The translations under genes were made by a program, and so were the position numbers. The notes under the pieces are model-generated. The model was not told the DNA's origin. It saw only the letters and a list, made by a program, of their open reading frames with translations, and searched no databases. A stretch of DNA of 21,004 nt, taken from positions 1 through 21,004 of the forward strand of contig CAYRNB010000053.1 in assembly GCA_964425315.1 (NCBI GenBank), given 5' to 3'. This stretch comes from Rhodoblastus sp964425315 (GTDB lineage Bacteria > Pseudomonadota > Alphaproteobacteria > Rhizobiales > Beijerinckiaceae). Positions 1 through 7,526 of this stretch are shown in pieces. Position 1 is the first letter of the stretch. The number at the start of each line of letters is the position of its first letter.

Positions 1-196
1 GCCAGGCGCGGCGCAAGTGGTTAGCGCCGCACGATGCGCCTCTGAGTGAAAAGCATTAATACCAAGTTCATTCGGAGTAACAGCAAGCTTCGTCCAAGCA
101 ACAGCGGCAAGTTGTGCGACGGTTCACCCGCAACTAAATAGCTTGACAATTTTGGTCGAAAAATCGCGCGAAAGCTGTCATAAATAAGGAAAAGGT

Positions 197-245
197 CCGC
201 ATAGCGTCTCACCCCCTCAGTGATCGCTATGCGGGTTAGTCCCGC
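197..245 (+). ncRNA. Candidate structured RNA segment (long hairpin plus competing hairpin)
   Basis: Positions 197-206 and 225-234 form a perfect 10-bp inverted repeat (CCGCATAGCG/CGCTATGCGG); inside it 209-212 and 220-223 (TCAC/GTGA) add four more pairs. The 3' arm overlaps a second possible hairpin, GCGGG 231-235 with CCCGC 241-245, so the two cannot form together. A terminator-like stem with a T-run follows at 274-311. The strand is chosen because the T-run lies on plus. A TTGACA at 143-148 could be a -35 box, but I see no good -10 at the right distance. No plus-strand gene follows closely, so a small RNA or the 3' end of a transcript is likelier than an attenuator. Inference only. Confidence 0.35.
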
Positions 246-273
246 GGGACATCTATGTGTGCGTCCTTCTTGA

Positions 274-311
274 CCCGGATGCGGTGCTTTCGCATCGGGG
301 TTTTTATTTTT
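274..311 (+). terminator. Rho-independent terminator (plus strand)
   Basis: A 10-position stem (274-283 with 291-300, one G-G mismatch, core GATGCG/CGCATC) encloses a 7-nt loop and is followed at once by TTTTTATTTTT. This is a textbook intrinsic terminator for plus-strand transcription. The transcript it ends is not an evident protein gene in this window; it may be the structured segment at 197-245 or a transcript entering from the left edge. Confidence 0.7.
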
Positions 312-462
312 ATGAGCCCATTGTCGCCCAAGATGAGCCTCATGTCTGTGACCTTAAAGCAACAACTATTGACAATGCGCAACAGTGCCGCCGCTGACTG
401 AAAAAAACCTGCCCGAATCCGCATGAGTTCTACAATTTAGATTCGCAGCAAGAAAGCTGCGG

Positions 463-851
463 TCAAATCCGGGCGTTTCGGATGCGCTCTGGTTTCAGTT
501 CACCCTTCGCGCCCCAGCCGCTCACGCCCTCGGGCGCCTCGGGCCGAAATCGTTCATAGAGATGGAATCCAATCCGATTGAGCTCGTCCGGTGGATAGGA
601 CTCCGCCAGCGCCTCCATAGCGGCGCGCACGGCGTTCAGATTATCTCCGAAGGCCCGACGGACGTATGCGAGCGTCGGGCGCTCCGATGCAGCTTTCCCA
701 TGATCCTCGGCGCGAATTTCCCCGTCGTTTGTCGCCAAGACCCGAACGCGCCGCCCAAGCAAATAGGACGGCCTCTCGCGAGGCCCGGCGCCGTTCCCGC
801 TGCTCTGCCGCCTGGCGTCCCTCGACGAGCCCCAGACGCCGCGCTTTGGCT
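463..851 (-). pseudogene. Frameshifted, N-terminally truncated copy of the orphan gene at 1715-2239
   Basis: The last 99 codons (463-762) match the C-terminal 99 residues of the gene at 1715-2239, about four-fifths identical by my count, ending in the same ERIRNARI tail. Upstream similarity continues at DNA level to about 851 but in another frame: one extra base near 762-766 (TTTGCTTGGG against GTGCTCGGG) breaks the frame. The first roughly 55 residues of the full-length protein have no counterpart. The only start in the open part is a TTG without a ribosome binding site. Across PPDELNRIGFHLYERF the two copies differ at about ten bases, all silent, so the protein was under selection after the copies split; the break is recent or a sequencing error. 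Function is unknown. Confidence 0.7.
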
Positions 852-1714
852 AGCCCGCATTTCTCACACGGCCCTCTACAGTCGTCTCCGCGCCGCCCTT
901 CGCTCCGGCCGCCTTGGCGGCGCCATTATCGAGGGAGAACGCGCGGTGTGATATGCGCGGGATGGGGTCAGATGACCGGTTTGGCTCGAAGCGGACATTC
1001 ATATTGTGAGTCGGAATTACCGCTAACCGCCCATCTGAGACAGCCGCAGAATCTCAGAGCGCCGCAGGGATCACACGTGACCCATCCCCGGCGCGCCGCA
1101 AAAGCACTGGCGCGCGCTCTTTAAGGACGAGGTCTTCACGGCGATGACCGCATGAACGCGCCGACGATCCGGCCGTTTGTTTGCGCGTGTCGCATTTTTG
1201 TGACAGACAGCAGGCGCCAATTAGGCAATATTGTGACCTGCTCGGCGCGGCGGTTTTCGCGAGCCGATCGCGAGGGCAAGAAAACCCGGGTGCAAAAAAG
1301 CTGCACCCGGGGCCAAGACAGGAACAGACACACAAAGAGCTCCGACTCGACTAACTCGCACGGCATGCTGCACGAGGGGATGTGCGCCGCGCGCTGTGCG
1401 AGCTTATTTTATTATGACTTGTTTTCACAAAAATGTGAGCAGTATTTCGGATGTAATCACAATTTTCTGCTATTAGACTGATTTCATACTGAAAAATATG
1501 CGCAGCAATGCTTAAGTTTCGGCCGCTGAACATCGGTGTTTTTAGTTTACAAGTGATCTTTTCCTTGGTTCAGCGCGATTTTGTGTTGAAGGCAGTCGTC
1601 GATCGGCGCCTCAACGCCGCGCCCCGGCGATCCACGGGAATGGGGTTTCATCCGGCAGGCTGATCGCATCGACGCGACAGCGCCCGAACGGCAATGCTGT
1701 CGACATGCTACACT
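852..1714. other. Long intergenic stretch without a supported gene
   Basis: Open frames on both strands here (for example 1152-1481 plus) show no ribosome binding site, no domain, and no G/C preference at third positions. On the minus strand an open frame of about 50 codons ending in a TAG near 843 has coding-like base use (Ala/Gly/Lys-rich) but no start signal, so I do not call it. Other contents are a GC hairpin at 1091-1115 (GCGCGCC/GGCGCGC), the minus-strand terminator-like hairpin at 1285-1311, and an AT-rich block at about 1405-1500 that could hold promoters. Confidence 0.5.
1275..1311 (-). terminator. Rho-independent terminator (minus strand)
   Basis: Positions 1285-1294 and 1302-1311 are a perfect 10-bp inverted repeat (CCCGGGTGCA/TGCACCCGGG) with a 7-nt loop; on the minus strand the stem is followed by TTTTCTT. 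The stem is very GC-rich and the loop contains a T-run. No protein gene with a ribosome binding site lies just upstream on the minus strand, so the transcript could be a small RNA starting in the AT-rich block near 1405-1500. The terminator reading is well supported; the transcript is not. Confidence 0.55.
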
Positions 1715-2239
1715 TCAAATTCGGGCGTTTCGGATGCGCTCCAATTTCAACTCTGCCTTGGCTCCCCAGCCGCTCACGTCGTCGGGGACTTCGGGCCGGA
1801 ATCGCTCATAGAGGTGAAATCCGATCCGATTAAGTTCGTCAGGCGGATACGATGCGGCCAGCGCCTCCATGGCCGCGCGCACGGCGTCGAGATTATCCCC
1901 GAAGGCTCGACGGATATAACTCAATGTCGAGCGCTGCGAGCCCGGCTTGCCATGATCCTCGGCGCGGATTTCCCCTCCCTCCGTCGCCAGGACCGGGATG
2001 CGCCGCCCGAGCACAAGGACGGTCTCTCGCGGGGCTTGGGGCCGTTCCCGCTCCTCTTTCTCCTCGCGTTCCTCGACGAGCCCCAGACGCCGCGCTTTGG
2101 CTTGAGCGCTGTACCCCGCAACGGCGCGGCCAAGCGTCAACGCCGTGGCGGTCGGATAGCCGAGCCGCTCCGCCACGATTGAAGCCCAAAGGGTCAGCAC
2201 CGGGGCGCGATTGACGCGGATTACGTCCATGCTGGCCAT
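1715..2239 (-). CDS. Conserved hypothetical protein (174 aa), full-length copy
   Basis: I chose the ATG at 2239 because GGGAGAAG lies 4-11 bases before it; an upstream in-frame start at 2284 has no such site. The product is soluble, with no signal peptide or membrane segment. It opens with a hydrophobic-aromatic helix (RAPVLTLWASIVAERLG), then an Ala/Gly-rich segment, a highly charged Glu/Arg linker at about residues 55-75, and a conserved C-terminal half ending in GWGAKAELKLERIRNARI. I recall similar short proteins annotated as hypothetical across rhizobia, but know no function, and I see no catalytic motif. A damaged second copy lies 1.25 kb downstream on the same strand. It is not in an operon with any neighbour. 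Confidence 0.75.
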   Translation of the reverse strand: MASMDVIRVNRAPVLTLWASIVAERLGYPTATALTLGRAVAGYSAQAKARRLGLVEEREEKEERERPQAPRETVLVLGRRIPVLATEGGEIRAEDHGKPGSQRSTLSYIRRAFGDNLDAVRAAMEALAASYPPDELNRIGFHLYERFRPEVPDDVSGWGAKAELKLERIRNARI

Positions 2240-2415
2240 TACGCTTCTCCCTCGCCGCCGATCACTTCGCATCTGGCCGCACAATAATGGTCATAAAGCG
2301 GACGGGCCGGACAGACGCCCGCGACCCCGCCGGCCGTGCGGACGCGGATTGATGAGGCCACTTTCGGCGCGGTAATGTTGCTGGTAGTTTTGAATGCGAT
2401 CCGGAGGGAGGCCCG

Positions 2416-2634
2416 ATGCGCACTTTTATCGAAATATTATTGGTTTTTTATCTCGCGGGCGTTGGCGTCGTGCTGGCGCCCACGCTCAAAGCAAGCTGGA
2501 GCAACGGCTCTGCGTCGCGATGCGTCGGGAATGCTGCAACGGAACTGCAAAGAGCGTTTTCTTGGCCAGCGATCGTATATCGCAACATTGCAGAGAAGCC
2601 CAGCGCTCCGGAGAAGCGTGAAGTCGGGCATTAG
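2416..2634 (+). CDS. Small single-pass membrane protein, hypothetical (72 aa)
   Basis: The ATG at 2416 follows GGAGGGAGG with 5 bases between, a strong ribosome binding site. Residues 4-23 form one hydrophobic helix (FIEILLVFYLAGVGVVLAP) that could be an uncleaved membrane anchor or a signal sequence; the rest is short and polar, with an amphipathic SWPAIVYRNIA stretch at about 49-59. No enzymatic motif is visible. It stands alone: the divergent neighbour at 2239 is about 175 bases away on the other strand. Function is unknown. Similar tiny membrane proteins occur in related bacteria as far as I remember, but I cannot name a family. Confidence 0.65.
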   Translation: MRTFIEILLVFYLAGVGVVLAPTLKASWSNGSASRCVGNAATELQRAFSWPAIVYRNIAEKPSAPEKREVGH

Positions 2635-2929
2635 ATTTTGGCGGATTGGGAGGGCGATTCTGGTGACTACAGGTGGCTGGAGACGGCCTCTTCGTCACTT
2701 GCAGCAATTTGCATCGCCTGCACGCGGCGGCGTTCAGTTTGCGATCGCAACGCGACGCAATTCGCCGGTAAGATTTCGATCTCCATAGCCTTAAGGCTGC
2801 CGATGGTCGGCGATTCAGAGGGATGAGCCACGTCCCCCGCTGACGATCGGATTGGCGCATATTTGGCGCATAACAATAAGACGCTCGGCGCACGATTTTA
2901 AATTTTATAGATCTTTTCGGTAGTTAGTA
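2635..2929. other. Intergenic stretch between the small membrane protein and tRNA-Gln
   Basis: No supported gene. A minus-strand frame starting at the ATG near 2785 (39 codons) has AAGG two bases upstream, too close to be convincing. Two 12-bp perfect palindromes are present: TTGCGATCGCAA at about 2738-2749 and AGCCTTAAGGCT at 2787-2798. The AT-rich end (2895-2929) is the trailer of the minus-strand tRNA gene; it has no clear terminator hairpin. Confidence 0.45.
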
Positions 2930-3003
2930 TGGCTGGGGAACCTGGATTCGAACCAAGATTGACGGAGTCAGAGTCCGCTGTTCTACCGTTGAACTATTCC
3001 CCA
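2930..3003 (-). tRNA. tRNA-Gln (anticodon CUG)
   Basis: Read on the minus strand the 74 nt fold as a cloverleaf: acceptor TGGGGAA/TTCCCCA, D-arm GTTC/GAAC, anticodon stem GCGGA/TCCGT with loop CTCTGAC giving anticodon CUG, a 5-nt variable region, and a T-arm CTTGG/CCAGG with loop TTCGAAT. The CCA end is encoded. It decodes CAG, the dominant glutamine codon in this GC-rich genome. It stands alone and has its own probable promoter at 3029-3057. Confidence 0.97.
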
Positions 3004-3028
3004 CCGGGCGCGACGCCGCAGTTGGGCT

Positions 3029-3057
3029 GAAATAGCCAAAGCGGGCGCAACGCGCAA
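3029..3057 (-). promoter_or_regulatory. Probable promoter of tRNA-Gln
   Basis: On the minus strand TTGCGC (3057-3052) is followed after exactly 17 bases by TATTTC (3034-3029). Transcription would start near 3022, giving a leader of about 19 nt before the mature tRNA 5' end at 3003. Matches to the sigma-70 consensus are partial, but spacing and position fit. Confidence 0.4.
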
Positions 3058-3266
3058 CCCCCTTCGCGTCGGCTCTGTCCGGTGCAGGATTCCCGAAAGG
3101 CGGCCGCCGGTTTTTCGGACAATATCCTGCGCGATCAAGACAATCGACGCCGGCGTCCGTCGGCGCGCCGATAACGCCTGTTCGGGCGCGCCGGGGCGCA
3201 TGCCGAAAAGCCTTGTCGGTCAGGCCTCGCCGGCCTTATGCTGGCGCGAGGCAGTTCAGGCGCTTG

Positions 3267-4358
3267 ATGGCGCGGGGAGGAAGTTTGCCGTCTGTGGGAG
3301 CGATAGGAGCGGGACGCTCCATCGACGAGTCCGCCGCGCCGCGGTCGCAGGCCGGGGCCGCGGCTTACGGCCAGCGCGCCACCGCGACCTACGCGGCGCT
3401 CGACCTTGGCACCAACAATTGCCGTCTGCTGGTGGCGCGGCCGATTCGCGATTCCCACCGCCGCGGGGCGGAAAATTTCCGTATCGTTGACGCCTTTTCC
3501 CGCATCGTCCGCCTCGGCGAGGGCCTTGGCCAGAACCGCCGGCTGAGCGAGGAGGCGATCCGCCGCACGCTGGACGCGCTCGCCGTCTGCCGCGACAAAA
3601 TGGAGGCGCGCGGCGTCACGCGCGCGCGGACCATCGCCACGGAAGCCTGCCGTATTGCGGAAAACGGCGCCGAATTCGTCGAAAGGGTGCGCGAACGGAC
3701 GGGGATTGAGCTTGAGGTGGTCAGCCGCGAGACCGAGGCGGGGCTTGCCGCCGCCGGCTGCGCCTCGCTCGCCGACGCCGCCGCCAAGGCCGTCGTCTTG
3801 TTCGACATCGGCGGCGGCTCGTCGGAGGTCGTGTGGCTTGGGCCCGACCGCGGCGAGGGACGGCGCATCCATCATTGGACCTCCCTGCAGCTCGGCGTCG
3901 TCACTCTGGCCGAGCGCTTCGGCGGCGCGGAAGTCTCCTTCGAGCAGTTCAACGCAATGACCGAACTGGTCGTCGCCGAATTGCAGCAGTTCAAATCCTT
4001 GGCGGCGCGCGAGGAAAGGTGCCGGCGCTTCCACCTGCTCGGCACCTCGGGCACCGTCACGACGCTTGCCGGCGTGCATTTGAACCTGCCGCGATACGAC
4101 CGGCGGCGGGTCGACGGATTGTGGATGTCGCACGCCGAAATCGACGCGGTGATCAACAAATTGCGCCGCATGTCCTACGCCGAGCGCTCGCGCAACGGCT
4201 GCATCGGTCCGGACCGCGCCGATCTGGTGCTCGCCGGCTGCGCCATATTGGAAGGCATACGCCGCGCCTTCCCCTCCGAGCGCATCCGCATCGCCGACCG
4301 CGGCCTGCGCGAGGGCATGCTGCTGGAGCTGATGCGCGCCGACAGGTCCTTCGGCTGA
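3267..4358 (+). CDS. ppx: Ppx/GppA family phosphatase (exopolyphosphatase or pppGpp phosphohydrolase)
   Basis: This ASKHA-fold enzyme removes terminal phosphate from polyphosphate and/or pppGpp in the cytoplasm. Numbered from the ATG at 3267 the diagnostic parts are the phosphate-1 loop ALDLGTNNCRLL near residue 44-54, the TEACR segment with the likely catalytic Glu at 126, the phosphate-2 motif FDIGGGSSEV at about 179-188 and the adenosine-region motif LGTSGTVTTLAG. At about 363 residues it is the short single-module form, without the C-terminal HD-like extension of E. coli PPX. The start is uncertain: a TTG at 3213, this ATG, and a GTG at 3294 behind GGAGGAAG are all in frame, and the conserved fold begins only around 3385. 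Its TGA overlaps the ATG of rlmE, so the two are translationally coupled. I cannot tell PPX from GppA activity by sequence. Confidence 0.9.
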   Translation: MARGGSLPSVGAIGAGRSIDESAAPRSQAGAAAYGQRATATYAALDLGTNNCRLLVARPIRDSHRRGAENFRIVDAFSRIVRLGEGLGQNRRLSEEAIRRTLDALAVCRDKMEARGVTRARTIATEACRIAENGAEFVERVRERTGIELEVVSRETEAGLAAAGCASLADAAAKAVVLFDIGGGSSEVVWLGPDRGEGRRIHHWTSLQLGVVTLAERFGGAEVSFEQFNAMTELVVAELQQFKSLAAREERCRRFHLLGTSGTVTTLAGVHLNLPRYDRRRVDGLWMSHAEIDAVINKLRRMSYAERSRNGCIGPDRADLVLAGCAILEGIRRAFPSERIRIADRGLREGMLLELMRADRSFG

Positions 4359-4941
4359 TGAAAAAACCGACCGGCGCGTCGGGCGGCGAGGGCGGCCGCG
4401 GCCTGAAAACGCGCGTGAAAACGGCGCGCAAGAGAAGCCTCTCTTCGACCCTGTGGCTCGATCGGCAGCTCAACGATCCCTATGTGGCGCGGGCCAAGCG
4501 AGAGGGTTTTCGTTCGCGCGCCGCCTTCAAGCTCCTGGAAATCGACGACAAATATCGCCTTTTGCGGCCGGGCCAGAAGATCGCCGATCTCGGCGCGGCG
4601 CCGGGCGGCTGGTCGCAAATCGCGGCGAAAAGGACCGGCGCGGCGCAAGGGCGGGGCACAGTGGTCGGTATCGATGTTCTCGACATCGAGCCGATCCCTG
4701 GCGTCGAATTTTTCGCCCAGGATTTTCTCGACCCCGACGCGCCGGACAAGTTGAAGGAAAAGCTGGGCGGGCCCGCCGACGGGGTGATTTCCGACATGGC
4801 GGCCAATACCACCGGCCACAAGAAGACCGATCATTTGCGCATCGTTCATCTCGCAGAACTGGCCGCCGATTTCGCCGGCGAGGTCTTGCGCCCCGGTGGC
4901 TTTTTCCTGTGCAAATTGTTTCAGGGCGGCGAGACCGGCGA
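4358..4941 (+). CDS. rlmE: RlmE (FtsJ/RrmJ) 23S rRNA U2552 2'-O-methyltransferase, 3' end lost in gap
   Basis: RlmE methylates the ribose of U2552 in the A loop of 23S rRNA, a late step in large-subunit assembly. The SAM-binding motif DLGAAPGGW is at residues 77-85, and the family's catalytic residues are visible as K58 (AAFKLLE), D146 (ISDMAAN) and K186 (FLCKLF); the final conserved Glu would lie in the missing part. 194 codons are readable before the Ns; E. coli RlmE has 209, and this copy has an N-terminal extension of about 20 basic residues, so a few dozen codons are probably missing. The ATG shares TGATG with the stop of ppx, indicating coupling. The truncation is an assembly artefact, not a biological one. 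Confidence 0.93.
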
Positions 4942-5041
4942 NNNNNNNNNNNNNNNNNNNNNNNNNNNNNNNNNNNNNNNNNNNNNNNNNNNNNNNNNNN
5001 NNNNNNNNNNNNNNNNNNNNNNNNNNNNNNNNNNNNNNNNN
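4942..5041. other. Assembly gap of 100 N
   Basis: Exactly 100 N, the usual placeholder for a scaffold join of unknown length. It cuts the 3' end of rlmE on the left and the 3' end of the porin gene on the right (the two genes point toward each other). Real distance, and any genes in between, are unknown. Confidence 0.99.
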
Positions 5042-5763
5042 GGCTCCGGAACGCCAAACTTGTAAGCGAGGCCGACGCGGATGGTGCTGACATCGCTCTG
5101 CACGCGGACCGGGGTGTAATTGCCCCAAGCCGTCATGTTGTAATTGTCGAAGCCGTAATAACGGTATTCGACGCGGGCAAGCCAGTTCGGGGTGAAGGCG
5201 TATTCAACGCCGCCGCCGATATCAAAGCCGAAGAGATCGGCGTTTTTACTACCGACACAGGTAACGGGACCTCCTACGACGCCGCCGCAGAGGTTCGCAC
5301 TGCCCTGACCCCAGGCCGCGCCGCCGATAGCGTAGATCAGGAAGCGGTCCATCGCATAGCCGAGGCGACCGTTGATCGCGGCCAGCCAATCTTGCTGGGT
5401 CTTGAACGTAAACGCTGTGCGGTTGGTGGTCCAGCCCCAGTTGCTAGAGCCGGTCAAGCCCTGGAAGTCGCCTTCGACGCCGATAACGAAGTTCGGAGTC
5501 ATCTGATAATTATAGCCGACGTAGCCGCCGCCCATGAAACCCGATGTGTCCAGGGAATGCGAGTTCCAGCCGGTCCAGTTGGAGTGCAGGTTGGTCGAGC
5601 TGAAGCCGCCGCCGATGTCCGCGCCGATGTAGAAGCCCGTCCAAGTGAAGACAGGCGGCGGCGGAATGTAGGCCGGGGCTTCTTTGGTTGAGGGAAGATC
5701 GGCGGCGAGAGCGACGCCGGTCAAGGCCGTGAGGGCCACGGCGGAAAGGAGAATGTTTCGCAT
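5042..5763 (-). CDS. Outer-membrane beta-barrel protein, Omp25/RopB type (3' end lost in gap)
   Basis: The start at 5763 has AAGGGA eight bases upstream; a second ATG three codons earlier lacks proper spacing. Residues 1-20 are a signal peptide ending ALA before ADLPS, then a proline-rich stretch (PPPPVFTWTGFYIGA) leads into the barrel. Alternating polar/aromatic strands, many Gly-Gly turns and the closing strand VSTIRVGLAYKFG are typical of the small 8-stranded alphaproteobacterial porin-like family (OMP_b-brl). The readable part ends a few residues after the final strand, so the protein is nearly complete. These proteins are abundant structural components of the outer membrane, sometimes called heme- or adhesion-linked, but no ligand can be named here. 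A candidate promoter lies at 5826-5855. Confidence 0.9.
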
Positions 5764-6078
5764 TTTCAACATCCCTTAAACAAAGGACCAATACTCGATT
5801 GCGGTCCCCAAACTTTTCACGCGCTAAAATACCGCCTTCGACAGCGGTCCGAAAATCAATTCACGCGATTGCGAGTTGATTTTCAGCGGACGTTACATTT
5901 CTGCATCGCGTAGAATTACTTAGCGAATGCTGGCAGCGAAGAAATGCCATGCTCGTATCCTATTGATATATATAATAAATAATTATTTTCGTGTCAGCTT
6001 ATAGCGCAATGCGCAATAGCTTGCGCTTAGCAATGCAATAGGCGGAATCCATGCGTTCGGATTTGAATGCGACCGAAA
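5764..6078. other. AT-rich intergenic region upstream of the porin gene
   Basis: Contains no gene. It holds the candidate promoter/operator at 5826-5884, a very AT-rich block at about 5960-5992 (runs of TA and AATAAT) that could be an upstream promoter element, and short GCGCAA/TTGCGC inverted repeats at 6011-6026 just past the stop of the efflux-pump gene; these have no T-run and are weak as a terminator. Confidence 0.5.
5826..5884 (-). promoter_or_regulatory. Candidate porin promoter with adjoining inverted repeat
   Basis: On the minus strand TTTTCG (5855-5850) and TATTTT (5831-5826) are 18 bases apart and could form a promoter about 60 bases before the porin start. Overlapping the -35 and extending upstream is a 9-bp inverted repeat, GAAAATCAA at 5851-5859 and TTGATTTTC at 5876-5884, separated by 16 bases, which could bind a dimeric regulator. 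No regulator gene is adjacent. Tentative. Confidence 0.35.
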
Positions 6079-7479
6079 TCAAGATCCGTCGGCGGCATGA
6101 GCGCGGCCGGCGAGCACCGCGCCGGCGTCGGCGGGCAGGCGCAGGAAAATCAGGGCCGAGGCGGCGGTGATCGCGGCCACCGCGAAGAAGGCCGGGGGAA
6201 AATCGCTCGCCGCCAGGCCGCCGGATGCGGAAAAATGCTGCGTCGCCTCGATCACGGCGGCGCCGAGCGCCACGCCCGAGGCCAGCGACAATTGCTGCAC
6301 GACCGCGAGGAAGCTGGTCGCCTTGCTCAAGGCGGCGTGGTCCACGTCGGCGTAGGCGAGCGCGTTCATGGCGGTAAATTGCAGCGAGCGGAAAAAGCCG
6401 CCGGCGAAGAGGACGGCGAGCAGGACCACTTGCGGCGTGGTCACGCGGAACAGGCCGTTGATGGCGAGAAAGACCGCGCTGATCAGCGCATTCAGCACCA
6501 AGGTCGCCTTGAACCCGAACCGGTTGAGCGTCGAAGCGGCCGTGGCTTTCATGACCAGCGCGCCCGCCGTGGCGACGAAAGTGGTGAGGCCCGACCGAAA
6601 CGGCGTCATGCCGAAGCCGATTTGCAACAGGAGCGGCAGGAGAAAGGGGGTGGCCCCGATGCCGATGCGGAAAAGGAACCCGCCGAGCGCGCTCGCCCAA
6701 AAGGTTTTGATGCGCAAGAGCCGCAAATCGAGAATCGGGTTTTTCGCGTGGAGCGCGTGGCGGACATAGAGCGCCACGCAGGCAAGGCCGAAGACGATCA
6801 TGCCGAGGGTCACGTCGGGCGGAAAGAAATCGCGCCCCACCACGGTCAGGCCGAAGATCAGGGTCGACAGGCCGGTCCCGGAAAGAACGAAGCCCTTGGC
6901 GTCGAAGGGCGGGACACGGAGATCGCGGTCGTTGCGGATGTACAGGGTGGCCAGAACCACGCCCAATATTCCGACCGGGACATTGATCCAGAAGATCCAG
7001 CGCCAGTGAAAATACGTGGCGATGAAGCCGCCGAGCGGCGGCCCGAGCATGGGGCCGACCAGAGCTGGAATAGCGAGAAAAGCCATGGCGCGCACGAGCT
7101 CGTCGCGCGGCGTCGTGCGGAACAGGGTCAGGCGGCCGACCGGCGTCATCATTGCGCCGCCGCAACCCTGGAAAATGCGGGCGGCGATGAATTGCGACAA
7201 GGTGCTGGACAGGCCGCAGGCGATCGAACCCAGCGTGAAGACGACGATCGCGGCGCGAAAGACTTTCTGCGCGCCGAATCGGTCGGCCACCCAGCCCGAG
7301 GCGGGTATGAACACCGCCAGCGCCAGGAGATAGGAGGTCATCGACAGTTTGAGCGCGATCGGGTCCCGGTGCAGGTCGGCGGCGATCGCCGGCAGGCAGG
7401 TGGAGACGATGGTCGAATCGAGATTCTCCATGAAAAGCGCGCAGGCGACGATCAGCGGTGTGATGGGAATGGGGCGCAA
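6079..7479 (-). CDS. MFS transporter, DHA2 (EmrB/QacA, MdtD-like) drug-efflux family
   Basis: A 466-residue inner-membrane proton antiporter of the 14-helix drug-efflux type. The DHA2 helix-1 signature LDSTIVSTCLP is at residues 20-30, motif A GWVADRFG at 62-69 and the antiporter motif C GPMLGPPLGG at 142-151. Strong hydrophobic segments recur throughout. There is no ATG near the conserved start; the open frame is bounded by a TAA at 7528-7530, and TTG at 7479 with GGAA about eight bases before is the best start. No membrane-fusion partner (EmrA-like) or outer-membrane partner is adjacent, so it probably works alone, like MdtD. Substrate is unknown. Its upstream region holds a TATAAG -10-like box and a 29-bp near-palindrome (7527-7561), which suggests repression by a dimeric regulator encoded elsewhere. 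Confidence 0.9.
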   Translation of the reverse strand: MRPIPITPLIVACALFMENLDSTIVSTCLPAIAADLHRDPIALKLSMTSYLLALAVFIPASGWVADRFGAQKVFRAAIVVFTLGSIACGLSSTLSQFIAARIFQGCGGAMMTPVGRLTLFRTTPRDELVRAMAFLAIPALVGPMLGPPLGGFIATYFHWRWIFWINVPVGILGVVLATLYIRNDRDLRVPPFDAKGFVLSGTGLSTLIFGLTVVGRDFFPPDVTLGMIVFGLACVALYVRHALHAKNPILDLRLLRIKTFWASALGGFLFRIGIGATPFLLPLLLQIGFGMTPFRSGLTTFVATAGALVMKATAASTLNRFGFKATLVLNALISAVFLAINGLFRVTTPQVVLLAVLFAGGFFRSLQFTAMNALAYADVDHAALSKATSFLAVVQQLSLASGVALGAAVIEATQHFSASGGLAASDFPPAFFAVAAITAASALIFLRLPADAGAVLAGRAHAADGS

Positions 7480-7526
7480 GGACGATTCCGGCGTCGGGGG
7501 CTTCCGCCAATTTGAACTTCGGCCGT

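Larger units (their letters stand above)
1..462. other. Gene-poor left edge with RNA-like hairpins
   Basis: I see no convincing protein-coding gene here; the open frames on the minus strand are short, lack ribosome binding sites and have no recognisable domains. The stretch holds a GC hairpin at 8-30 (7-bp arms GCGGCGC/GCGCCGC), the structured segment and terminator listed separately at 197-311, and a 6-bp hairpin at 444-461 (CGCAGC/GCTGCG) just past the stop of the broken minus-strand gene at 463. GC content is visibly lower than in the core genes further right. Confidence 0.6.

Noticed and set aside
21..424. Two minus-strand frames of about 60 codons at the left edge as small genes
   Set aside because: No ribosome binding sites and no family resemblance; the second crosses the plus-strand terminator stem.
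846..890. Cys-rich C-x3-C-x2-C stretch in a minus-strand frame just upstream of the broken orphan gene, suggesting a zinc-binding or HNH element
   Set aside because: The frame has no start, no companion motif, and the full-length copy has no cysteines here; chance is likelier.
1152..1481. 109-codon plus-strand frame as a small cysteine-containing protein
   Set aside because: No ribosome binding site, coding-type base use is absent, and it runs through the terminator hairpin at 1285-1311.
463..2239. A composite mobile element bounded by the two orphan-gene copies
   Set aside because: No transposase, no terminal inverted repeats and no target-site duplications are visible; the copies are old, diverged paralogues in the same orientation.
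6067..7515. Very long plus-strand open frame antisense to the efflux-pump gene (also 9109-10737 minus against guaB and 18234-20510 minus against dnaE)
   Set aside because: These mirror the codon structure of GC-rich genes on the other strand, have no ribosome binding sites or domains, and consist of low-complexity Arg/Gly/Ala/Asp-rich sequence; they are shadows.
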